In this document: piece by piece, positions 1 through 5,087 of the stretch | Layout of the letters: each line of letters opens with the position of its first letter | How positions within the stretch are numbered: position 1 is the stretch's first letter | Source of the DNA: an uncultured Ruminococcus sp. | GTDB lineage: Bacteria; Bacillota; Clostridia; Oscillospirales; Acutalibacteraceae | Direction of reading: 5' to 3' | Assembly: GCA_902762335.1 (NCBI GenBank) | Contig: CACWNZ010000132.1 | Location: forward strand, 1 to 5,104 | Length of the DNA: 5,104 nucleotides | Notes under the pieces: generated by a model | What the model was told of the DNA's origin: nothing | What the model saw: only the letters and a program-made list of their open reading frames with translations | Databases searched by the model: none | Translations under genes and position numbers: made by a program

Positions 1-88
1 TTCAACGACATCCCATACTTCTATACCGCGAATACGACTATAAAGCATGGGCGCGGGCATGAAGCGACGTCCCAAGAGAAAGCCGTGC

Positions 89-142
89 CGCGAATCGGCA
101 CCGGCGGCTCGCCGGCGCGAATCGGCACCGGCGGTTCGCCGG
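89..142. repeat. 27-bp tandem direct repeat, two copies, with internal palindromes
   Basis: Copies at 89-115 and 116-142 abut with no spacer and differ at a single base (C108 versus T135). Each copy ends in a palindrome, CCGGCG and CGCCGG around a 3-nt loop (101-115 and 128-142), so either strand could form a compact hairpin. A further 6-bp inverted repeat, GTGCCG with CGGCAC, spans 85-101. There is no U-tract on either side, so these are not ordinary terminators. In frame 1 the unit would encode nine residues including RIGTGGSP. It may be a dispersed REP-like intergenic element or repeats in a protein tail; the window alone cannot decide. Confidence 0.75.
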
Positions 143-174
143 AGCCGGGGGAGAAAAAAATATGAAAAAAGATA

Positions 175-203
175 TAGATTTTTTTTAAGGAATGTGTTAT
201 TAT
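175..203 (+). promoter_or_regulatory. Probable sigma-A promoter of the P-loop protein gene
   Basis: A -35-like TAGATT (175-180) is separated by 17 bp from TATTAT (198-203), which is preceded by TG in the extended -10 position (195-196). The expected start is near 210, the first base of a small hairpin. An overlapping TATAGA at 201-206 is an alternative -10. The -35 is one base away from the TTGATT used by two other promoters in this window. Confidence 0.5.
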
Positions 204-209
204 AGAATA

Positions 210-271
210 GACCTGTTACGGGTCGATAAAACGGACAACGGATCCATATTGTAAAAAGCGCCCCACGGCGC
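210..271 (+). promoter_or_regulatory. Structured 5' leader with two hairpins ahead of the P-loop gene
   Basis: The leader of about 100 nt begins with a 6-bp hairpin (GACCTG at 210-215 with CGGGTC at 219-224, one G-U pair, 3-nt loop), placed at the predicted 5' end of the mRNA. A second hairpin pairs GCGCC (258-262) with GGCGC (267-271) around CCAC. Neither is followed by a U-tract, so neither is a terminator. No known riboswitch core is recognisable. A 5'-end hairpin may simply stabilise the transcript; regulation is possible but unproven. Confidence 0.35.
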
Positions 272-310
272 AGGCTGAGCATATAACAGCGATAAAAGGG
301 AGTTTTAATT

Positions 311-904
311 ATGGTAAAAAGACTGATCTTCGTAACATCGCCGCCTGCATGCGGAAAGACGAGACTTTCAAAAAAGCTTGCAACAGAGCTGAAACATATC
401 GTATATCTTGATAAGGACACGCTGATACCCCTCTCAAAGCAGATATTTGCCGTTGCGGGCGAGGAATATAACCGCAGCTCCGAGTTCTTCGAGAAGGAGA
501 TCCGCGATTATGAATATGACGTTATCCTCGACCTTGCCTTTGAGGCTCTGCGCTATGCCGACCTCGTTATGGTAAACGCGCCCTTCACAAGAGAGATACG
601 CGACAACGAATATATAAAGGCGCTCAGGGCTAAGCTTGCCGAGGCGGGAGCAAAGCTCTCCGTTTTCTGGGTGGTCACCGACCCCGAGGTCTGTCATCAG
701 CGCATGATAGACAGGAATTCCGACCGCGATACCTGGAAGCTTGAGCATTGGGACGAGTACCTTGCTACGGTAAACTTCAATATTCCAGAGAATCTGCGCG
801 ACCCCGACGATGAGGCTTCGCTTATCCTTTATCACAATTCTACCGACGAAATGGCTGCCGAGGACTTCGATAAGATAATGGAGATATTCAAGGATTACGA
901 CTGA
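311..904 (+). CDS. P-loop NTPase of the AAA_33 / zeta-toxin-like kinase type, substrate unknown
   Basis: This 197-residue soluble protein has the layout of small P-loop kinases (AAA_33 type). A hydrophobic first strand runs into a Walker A loop at residues 10-17 (SPPACGKT), where K16 and T17 would bind the nucleotide phosphates. The loop starts with Ser instead of the usual Gly. A second strand ends in YLDKDT (32-37), with D34 and D36 where related kinases place an acidic catalytic or substrate-binding residue. A third strand (85-90) ends in NAPF, and TDPEVCHQRMIDRNSDRD (123-140) resembles the Arg-rich lid that closes over ATP. There is no signal peptide or membrane segment, so it should be cytoplasmic. 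The start is supported by AAGGGAG (296-302), 8 nt before the ATG. No antitoxin-like partner lies beside it, so a zeta-type toxin role is not supported. A small-molecule or nucleic-acid kinase is more likely, but the substrate cannot be read from the sequence. Confidence 0.85.
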   Translation: MVKRLIFVTSPPACGKTRLSKKLATELKHIVYLDKDTLIPLSKQIFAVAGEEYNRSSEFFEKEIRDYEYDVILDLAFEALRYADLVMVNAPFTREIRDNEYIKALRAKLAEAGAKLSVFWVVTDPEVCHQRMIDRNSDRDTWKLEHWDEYLATVNFNIPENLRDPDDEASLILYHNSTDEMAAEDFDKIMEIFKDYD

Positions 905-921
905 GCCCGTTGTTCCCGTGA

Positions 922-946
922 AAAAATCGGAGTTTTCCGACCTTTT
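922..946 (+). terminator. Weak candidate terminator after the P-loop gene
   Basis: TCGGA (927-931) pairs with TCCGA (936-940) around GTTT. The A-run before it (922-925) could pair with TTTT (943-946) across a CC bulge. The GC stem is short and the U-tract is interrupted, so termination may be partial. A second inverted repeat, CTCCGCA (947-953) with TGCGGAG (974-980), follows but has a 20-nt loop and no U-tract. Confidence 0.35.
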
Positions 947-972
947 CTCCGCAGACGGTGCAGCAGCGCATA

Positions 973-1001
973 TTGCGGAGGAGCAGGAGACGTGATATTA
1001 T
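973..1001 (+). promoter_or_regulatory. Probable promoter of the small membrane protein gene
   Basis: TTGCGG (973-978) lies 17 bp upstream of TATTAT (996-1001), which carries an extended -10 TG at 993-994. The expected start is near 1008, giving a leader of about 43 nt. The -35 is weak (TTG conserved, rest poor), but the extended -10 compensates. The -35 overlaps the right arm of the 947-980 inverted repeat, which could therefore be an operator rather than an RNA hairpin. Confidence 0.45.
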
Positions 1002-1050
1002 ATATTCGTCAGGAAAAACCGATGAACGAACGAAAACGGGGGTGAAGGTC

Positions 1051-1236
1051 ATGCTGGGTTGGATCATCTTATGCATAGTTATCGTATTGATGGTCGCTGT
1101 GGGCTTCAGGAACGCAAATCACAGATACACCGTTGGCAGCGGTCTTTTCAAAAGAAGCGATGCCAATCTTGAAAAGGAAAAGCACCTTGACCCTGCCGAT
1201 TATCAGTATTATAACAGCAGCGATAAGCTGAAATAA
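1051..1236 (+). CDS. Small single-pass membrane protein, function unknown
   Basis: This 61-residue protein has one hydrophobic segment at about residues 3-18 (WIILCIVIVLMVAVGF once flanking residues are included). A polar tail rich in Lys, Asp, Asn and Tyr follows (about 20-61), with RN/HR just after the helix. The segment is uncharged at its start and has no signal-peptidase site, so it should be an N-terminal anchor rather than a cleaved signal. I do not recognise the family. The ATG at 1051 is chosen because GGGGGTGA (1038-1045) sits 5 nt before it. The longer frame from the GTG at 958 would add 31 Arg-rich residues, lacks a good ribosome site and overlaps the promoter. The gene has its own promoter and terminator, so it looks monocistronic. 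Confidence 0.75.
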   Translation: MLGWIILCIVIVLMVAVGFRNANHRYTVGSGLFKRSDANLEKEKHLDPADYQYYNSSDKLK

Positions 1237-1268
1237 GCTGTCGCCGATAACAGAATATCGCTACAAAC

Positions 1269-1308
1269 GGCTGTCTGCGGAGCTATCTGCGGACAGTCTC
1301 TTTATTTT
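1269..1308 (+). terminator. Rho-independent terminator after the small membrane protein gene
   Basis: The arms 1269-1280 and 1287-1298 form a 12-bp stem with three G-U pairs around a 6-nt loop (AGCTAT). The U-rich run TCTTTATTTT follows. It lies about 30 nt after the stop codon and separates this gene from the aspS promoter. Confidence 0.8.
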
Positions 1309-1353
1309 CTGCGGGATTTTTCACTCTGCGCGGCGGTTTTTTTATATTTGACC

Positions 1354-1383
1354 TTGAAAGCGGAGCGGTTTGTGTGGTATAAT
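1354..1383 (+). promoter_or_regulatory. Strong sigma-A promoter of aspS
   Basis: TTGAAA (1354-1359) and a perfect TATAAT (1378-1383) are separated by 18 bp, with an extended -10 TG at 1375-1376. Transcription should start near 1390. The resulting leader of about 78 nt is far too short for a tRNA-sensing T-box leader, and no T-box sequence or antiterminator is visible, so aspS appears not to be T-box controlled here. Confidence 0.85.
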
Positions 1384-1453
1384 ACTAAAGTTAATATGCT
1401 GTGGCAATGCAGCTTTGTGATTATTCTGCAAGGGAATAATTCATTGATCATAG

Positions 1454-1460
1454 AAAGGAA
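1454..1460 (+). promoter_or_regulatory. Ribosome binding site that fixes the aspS start
   Basis: AAAGGAA lies 7 nt before the ATG at 1468. The same frame stays open upstream to a TTG at 1348, but that codon overlaps the -35 region and would lie outside the predicted transcript, so 1468 is the real start. Confidence 0.8.
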
Positions 1461-1467
1461 AGATAAT

Positions 1468-3216
1468 ATGAGAAAAGAAAACCAATACCGCACACATTAC
1501 TGCGGCGAGCTGAGAGAGACCGATATAGGAAAGAGCGTGCGCGTAGCGGGCTGGGTAGAGAATATCCGCGACCACGGCGGCGTAATGTTCCTTGATATCC
1601 GCGACCACTACGGAGTAGTTCAGGTAGTCGTGCATGATGATAAGCTGCTTGAGAATATCAACAAGGAATGCACCGTGACCGTAGGCGGCAAAGTGACCAA
1701 GAGAGACGAGGATACCGTAAACCCCAAAATAGCCACGGGTACCGTTGAGATACACTCGGAGGATATAACCGTTCTCGGCAAGGCGCCCCAGAGCCTTCCC
1801 TTTGAGGTGCAGACCTCTACGGAGGTCAAGGAGGATCTGAGGCTGCGCTATCGTTTTCTTGACCTGAGAAACAGAAAGGTACACAACAATATAGTAATGC
1901 GCGCCGAGCTCATATCATTTCTGCGCGCAAAAATGACGGAAATGGGCTTTATCGAGATACAGACCCCCATACTCTCCTGCTCGTCACCCGAGGGCGCAAG
2001 GGACTATCTTATCCCGAGCAGAAAGCACAAGGGAATGTTCTACGCGCTGCCGCAGGCTCCGCAGATCTTCAAGCAGCTCCTCATGGTGTCGGGCTTTGAT
2101 AAATACTTCCAGATAGCGCCCTGCTTCCGTGATGAGGACGCAAGAGCCGACCGTTCACCCGGCGAGTTCTATCAGCTTGACTTTGAAATGGCGTTTGCCG
2201 AGCAGGAGGACGTATTTGCGGCAGCAGAGGACGTTCTTTATGCGGCGTTCACCAAGTTCTCAAAGAAGGAGGTATCCAAGCCCCCGTTCAGAAGGATACC
2301 CTTTGCGGAGGCTATGCTCACCTACGGCACCGATAAGCCCGACCTGAGAAACCCGCTTCTTATAAAGGATATAAGTCCCATGTTCGAGGAGACCGACTTT
2401 GCGCCCTTCCGCAAAAAGACCGTAAGGAGCATAAACGTTCCCGCAGCGGCGGCGCAGTCGAAAAAATGGTTCAAGAACATGGAGGAGTTCGCGCTCTCCA
2501 TTGGCATGAAGGGTCTCGGCTACGTAAAGGTAAGGGACGACATGAGCTTTGACGGACCTATCGACAAGTTCCTCAAGGAAGGCGACAGAGAGAAGCTCAT
2601 AGAAATAAACGGCTCAAAGGCGGGCGACGTTATATACTTTATCGCCGATACGAAGGAGCAGGCTCCCGTTCTTGCGGGACAGATAAGAACGGAGGTCGCA
2701 AAGAGGCTGGGTCTTATAGACGAGAGCCGCTTTGAAATGTGCTTTATTACCGATTTCCCCATGTACGAGATAGACGAGGAGACGGGCAAGGTAATATTCA
2801 CCCACAACCCGTTCTCAATGCCTCAGGGCGGAATGCAGGCTCTGCTTGAGAAGGAGCCCACCGAGGTGCTCGCATATCAGTACGATATAGTCTGCAACGG
2901 CGTAGAGCTCTCATCGGGCGCAGTGAGAAACCACGACCTCGATATAATGGTAAAGGCTTTCGATATAGCGGGCTACAGCGAGGACGAGCTGAAAACCAAG
3001 TTCCGTTCGCTGTATAACGCCTTCAGATACGGCGCGCCGCCCCATGCGGGCATGGCTCCGGGCGTAGACAGAATGCTCATGCTGCTTGCGGAGGAGGAGA
3101 ATATCCGCGAGGTAATAGCCTTCCCGATGAACAGCAACGCGCAGGATCTTCTTTTAGGCTCGCCCACAGAGGTAACGGAGCAGCAGCTCCGCGAGGTGCA
3201 TATAAAAATTCGCTGA
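1468..3216 (+). CDS. aspS: Aspartate--tRNA ligase (AspRS), alphaproteobacterial-like subtype
   Basis: This class II synthetase activates Asp with ATP and charges tRNA-Asp in the cytoplasm. At 582 residues it has the usual bacterial length. Domains in order: an OB-fold anticodon-binding domain (about 1-105, with GWVENIRDHGG at 28-38); motif 1 ending at P167; the SPEGARDYL loop (173-181); motif 2 with FRDED (220-224) and ADRSPGEFYQLD (227-238); a bacterial GAD insertion (roughly 300-400); and motif 3 with GMAPGVDR (528-535), where R535 should contact ATP. The catalytic core looks intact. Two signatures differ from the common form (ADRQPEFTQ and GLAFGLDR, as in E. coli) and match what I recall of alphaproteobacterial enzymes, as does the YRTHYCGELR start. 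H36 lies where Pseudomonas AspRS has the His linked to charging both tRNA-Asp and tRNA-Asn, so a non-discriminating enzyme working with GatCAB is plausible but inferred. The next gene follows after 39 nt without a terminator. Confidence 0.97.
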   Translation: MRKENQYRTHYCGELRETDIGKSVRVAGWVENIRDHGGVMFLDIRDHYGVVQVVVHDDKLLENINKECTVTVGGKVTKRDEDTVNPKIATGTVEIHSEDITVLGKAPQSLPFEVQTSTEVKEDLRLRYRFLDLRNRKVHNNIVMRAELISFLRAKMTEMGFIEIQTPILSCSSPEGARDYLIPSRKHKGMFYALPQAPQIFKQLLMVSGFDKYFQIAPCFRDEDARADRSPGEFYQLDFEMAFAEQEDVFAAAEDVLYAAFTKFSKKEVSKPPFRRIPFAEAMLTYGTDKPDLRNPLLIKDISPMFEETDFAPFRKKTVRSINVPAAAAQSKKWFKNMEEFALSIGMKGLGYVKVRDDMSFDGPIDKFLKEGDREKLIEINGSKAGDVIYFIADTKEQAPVLAGQIRTEVAKRLGLIDESRFEMCFITDFPMYEIDEETGKVIFTHNPFSMPQGGMQALLEKEPTEVLAYQYDIVCNGVELSSGAVRNHDLDIMVKAFDIAGYSEDELKTKFRSLYNAFRYGAPPHAGMAPGVDRMLMLLAEEENIREVIAFPMNSNAQDLLLGSPTEVTEQQLREVHIKIR

Positions 3217-3255
3217 GATCTGAAACAGTAAAGACATGGAAATGAGGGATATGCG

Positions 3256-4659
3256 ATGAAAAGAATTATCAAAGGTCCGGCTCTGTTTTTAGCGGTGCTC
3301 ATGCTCGTAATGAACTGTCTTTTCCTCACGGCTTATGCCGATGAGAGCAGCGACGCGCAGGTGTCCGACACGTCACAGGCTTCGGGAGAAGAAAACGCCG
3401 ACCATTCCGACGTTGCCAATGACGGACAGATGAATCTTGACGTGGTGTTCGTTCTTGATGCAAGCGGCTCAATGACGAAATCCGACCCCAAGAAGATAGC
3501 CATAGATGCCTACAGGCTTTTTGTCGACCTGCTCGATGATTCCTGCGGCATAGGCTACGTCGTATATACCCACGAGATAATAGAAAAGGGCGATATAGTA
3601 GACGTAAGCGACAAGGCGGGTCTTGAGGCGACCAAAAAGAAAATGGCGTCCATCAAGTATGACCTTGACGGCTTCACCGATATAGCTCTCGGTCTTACGG
3701 AGGCTAAGGATATACTTACCGACAAGAAGTACAAGGACGACCACAGACAGAAGGTAATAATACTTCTCACGGACGGCAATACGGCTCTGCCCAAGGAAGG
3801 CAGACCTCTTGACGAGGCTGATGCCGAAATGGAAGCCACCCTCATGACCCTGTACGACAGACAGATACCGGTATATTCTATCGGACTCAACTACAACGGC
3901 AAGATGAAGGCTATGAGTACCCTTGAATCAATTCAGAATCAGGTGGACGATATAAAAATGCAGCTCGGTGACGAGAACGTTATGACAACAGGCTGCTATA
4001 TCTATGAGCTGAGCGACGATCAGTGTTCCGTAGCTTACGGAGACTGTTATGTTTCAAGTCTCCTTGATTCCGCACGGGTGACAAATGTTCTTGCGGAAGA
4101 CGATAACGGTTTTGTAGGCATAGATATGCTCCTGAAAAGCAACCCGGATGTAATTTTCTGTGACACGGGCATAGCAGACAAGATCGCAGGAAACGAAGAT
4201 CTGCGCAGCTTAAAGGCTCTCGACAGCGGCAAAATATTTACTCTCCCGAAAAAGTACGTTCAGCTCCAGGGAAAGACGCGTATTATCACGGTAGATTATA
4301 TTGCCGACAAGGCTCATGATTCATATCAGAGCACGCAGAAATGGCCCGAAGAGTTCCAAGATGCCGCGGAGAAATACGTGCCTCCGTTTACTCCAAAGGA
4401 AGGTATCTACTATACCGTCGGTGAAACGTATAAGAACATTAAGGATGTTGAAGAAAGACTGATCAGTCTGGGATATATGGAAGGCACAGCGGACGAGACT
4501 TTTACCGAAGACACCGCTAATGCCGTGAAGTATTTCCAAAGTATGAATAACCTTGAGGTTACCGGAATTGCCGATTATAAAACATTGTCTGTCCTTTTGT
4601 CGGATAAAGCACTTGCAAACAACGGCTCGGGTAATGATGAGGTCACAGTAGAATACTGA
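3256..4659 (+). CDS. Secreted chimeric protein: vWA domain, partial periplasmic-binding lobe, peptidoglycan-binding domain
   Basis: This 467-residue protein begins with a signal peptide (1-28, cleavage likely after AYA) and an acidic Ser-rich linker (29-60). A von Willebrand A domain (about 63-212) has a complete metal site: DASGSM with D68, S70 and S72, then T141 and D173 in LLTDGN. It stops after the fifth strand (IPVYSIGL), so the last helix and strand are absent. From about 220 to 362 the sequence resembles the C-terminal lobe of BtuF/FhuD-type binding proteins: YGDCYVSSLLDSARVTNVL (261-279), LLKSNPDVIF (292-301) and LKALDSGKIFTLP (319-331), without the N-lobe needed to clasp a ligand. 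A peptidoglycan-binding domain (about 395-450) has VEERLISLGY, then AVKYFQ and VTGIAD. The protein is probably anchored on the wall. Ile codons are 11 ATA of 13 in residues 50-215 and 4 of 15 afterwards, so the halves probably differ in origin. GAGGG (3244-3248) precedes the ATG. The gene ends in tandem stops TGA TAG. Confidence 0.85.
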   Translation: MKRIIKGPALFLAVLMLVMNCLFLTAYADESSDAQVSDTSQASGEENADHSDVANDGQMNLDVVFVLDASGSMTKSDPKKIAIDAYRLFVDLLDDSCGIGYVVYTHEIIEKGDIVDVSDKAGLEATKKKMASIKYDLDGFTDIALGLTEAKDILTDKKYKDDHRQKVIILLTDGNTALPKEGRPLDEADAEMEATLMTLYDRQIPVYSIGLNYNGKMKAMSTLESIQNQVDDIKMQLGDENVMTTGCYIYELSDDQCSVAYGDCYVSSLLDSARVTNVLAEDDNGFVGIDMLLKSNPDVIFCDTGIADKIAGNEDLRSLKALDSGKIFTLPKKYVQLQGKTRIITVDYIADKAHDSYQSTQKWPEEFQDAAEKYVPPFTPKEGIYYTVGETYKNIKDVEERLISLGYMEGTADETFTEDTANAVKYFQSMNNLEVTGIADYKTLSVLLSDKALANNGSGNDEVTVEY

Positions 4660-4665
4660 TAGTGT

Positions 4666-4706
4666 AACTGCCGCACGGACGTATGTTTCCTGCGGCAGTT
4701 TTTGTT
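4666..4706 (+). terminator. Strong Rho-independent terminator after the vWA/PG-binding gene
   Basis: AACTGCCGCA (4666-4675) pairs perfectly with TGCGGCAGTT (4691-4700), a 10-bp stem around a 15-nt loop that may pair further (GGA 4677-4679 with TCC 4688-4690). TTTTTGTT follows. It begins 6 nt after the stop codon and ends the likely aspS-containing transcript. Confidence 0.92.
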
Positions 4707-4775
4707 AACGACGATGATTCCGATAAATAATATCAAGTGAGAAATATATTTCCCCTGAATTTTTTAAAAAATATG

Positions 4776-4804
4776 TTGATTAAATGCTTACTATATGTTA
4801 TAAT
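4776..4804 (+). promoter_or_regulatory. Strong promoter of the predicted small RNA
   Basis: TTGATT (4776-4781), a 17-bp spacer and a perfect TATAAT (4799-4804) with an extended -10 TG (4796-4797) make a near-consensus sigma-A promoter. The expected start seven bases downstream is A4811, exactly the first paired base of the first hairpin. That agreement supports both calls. Confidence 0.85.
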
Positions 4805-4810
4805 CGTATC

Positions 4811-4950
4811 ACATAGTTTTATGTTATTACAATTCGTTGTAATACGTTATTCTATGTAATGTATGTACACACAGAGCACAGAGTTTTCAATTCTGTGTGA
4901 TGTGTGTTATTGCAAGTTCTGCCGCAGAGAGATCTGCGGTTTTATTTTTT
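4811..4950 (+). ncRNA. Predicted orphan small structured RNA, three stem-loops, family unknown
   Basis: The RNA would be about 138-140 nt. Stem-loop 1 (4811-4857) has outer arms ACATAG/CTATGT, a 4-by-4 internal loop, ATG/CGT, a one-base bulge and an 8-bp stem TATTACAA/TTGTAATA capped by TTCG. Stem-loop 2 (4867-4907) has ACACACA/TGTGTGT, then a GAG/TGA internal loop able to form tandem G-A pairs plus a G-U, then CACAGA/TCTGTG around a 9-nt loop. Stem-loop 3 (4922-4939) is the terminator. Linkers are 9 nt (4858-4866) and 14 nt (4908-4921) and could act as exposed pairing or binding sites. Short frames inside (ATG at 4821 and 4860, 12 and 13 codons) lack ribosome sites and run through the stems, so it is called non-coding. 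It does not resemble 6S RNA, SRP RNA, tmRNA or RNase P RNA. A leader for a gene outside the window is less likely because that gene has its own promoter at 5059-5087. Role unknown: it could be a trans-acting sRNA or a protein-binding RNA. Confidence 0.7.
4922..4950 (+). terminator. Rho-independent terminator of the small RNA
   Basis: CCGCAGA (4922-4928) pairs perfectly with TCTGCGG (4933-4939) around the GNRA-type loop GAGA. The tract TTTTATTTTTT (4940-4950) follows directly. It lies about 115 nt after the predicted start of the small RNA. Confidence 0.93.
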
Positions 4951-5058
4951 GCACTCTTTTATTTACAAAATATTTCCGATACGGGCTGTATAATTATAGA
5001 ACCGGGATAAACTCATGAATGATCATTGCAAAAAAAGCAGAGAAAAACGTAAAAAAGG

Positions 5059-5087
5059 TTGATTTTTTTCGATAATAAGGGTATAAT
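5059..5087 (+). promoter_or_regulatory. Strong promoter firing out of the right edge
   Basis: TTGATT (5059-5064) and TATAAT (5082-5087) with a 17-bp spacer use the same two hexamers and spacing as the small-RNA promoter, without the extended TG. Transcription should start near 5094, so the gene it serves lies beyond the window. Confidence 0.8.

Larger units (their letters stand above)
1..310. other. Gene-poor left edge: GC-rich repeat region, promoter and mRNA leader
   Basis: No confident gene lies here. Positions 1 to about 150 are GC-rich and contain a 27-bp tandem repeat (89-142). From about 150 the sequence turns abruptly A- and T-rich and holds a promoter (175-203) and the leader of the next gene. 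Frame 1 is open from the window edge to a TGA at 163-165, which would give a 54-residue C-terminal tail ending in two RIGTGGSP units, so the 3' end of a cut-off gene is possible. The minus strand of the same stretch is also open throughout, as expected of GC-rich repeats, so neither reading is called. Confidence 0.5.

Noticed and set aside
89..142. CRISPR array
   Set aside because: The two repeats abut with no spacer between them.
1..165. Minus-strand gene reading through the GC-rich left edge
   Set aside because: The frame is open, but so is the plus-strand frame; there is no ribosome site and the composition is dominated by the repeat.
311..904. Zeta-type toxin of a toxin-antitoxin pair
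   Set aside because: No small antitoxin-like gene lies directly beside it; the nearest small gene encodes a membrane protein with its own promoter.
958..1050. Longer GTG-started form of the small membrane protein
   Set aside because: No Shine-Dalgarno site, an Arg-rich extension ahead of a membrane anchor, and overlap with the predicted promoter.
1390..1467. T-box leader controlling aspS
   Set aside because: The leader is only about 78 nt, with no T-box sequence, specifier stem or terminator/antiterminator pair.
1348..1467. 40-residue N-terminal extension of AspRS from a TTG codon
   Set aside because: It overlaps the -35 and -10 boxes, has no ribosome site, and AspRS homologues start near the YRTHYCG segment.
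4821..4902. Tiny ORFs within the small RNA (ATG at 4821 and 4860)
   Set aside because: 12 and 13 codons, no ribosome sites, and the sequence is explained by the stems.
4690..4927. Nine-base complementarity between the vWA-gene terminator (4690-4698) and the small-RNA terminator (4919-4927)
   Set aside because: Both are GC-rich terminator stems with similar arms, so the match is expected without regulation.
4811..4950. 6S RNA, SRP RNA, tmRNA or RNase P RNA
   Set aside because: There is no closing stem joining 5' and 3' ends, no GGAA-capped SRP hairpin, no tRNA-like ends, and it is too short for the last two.
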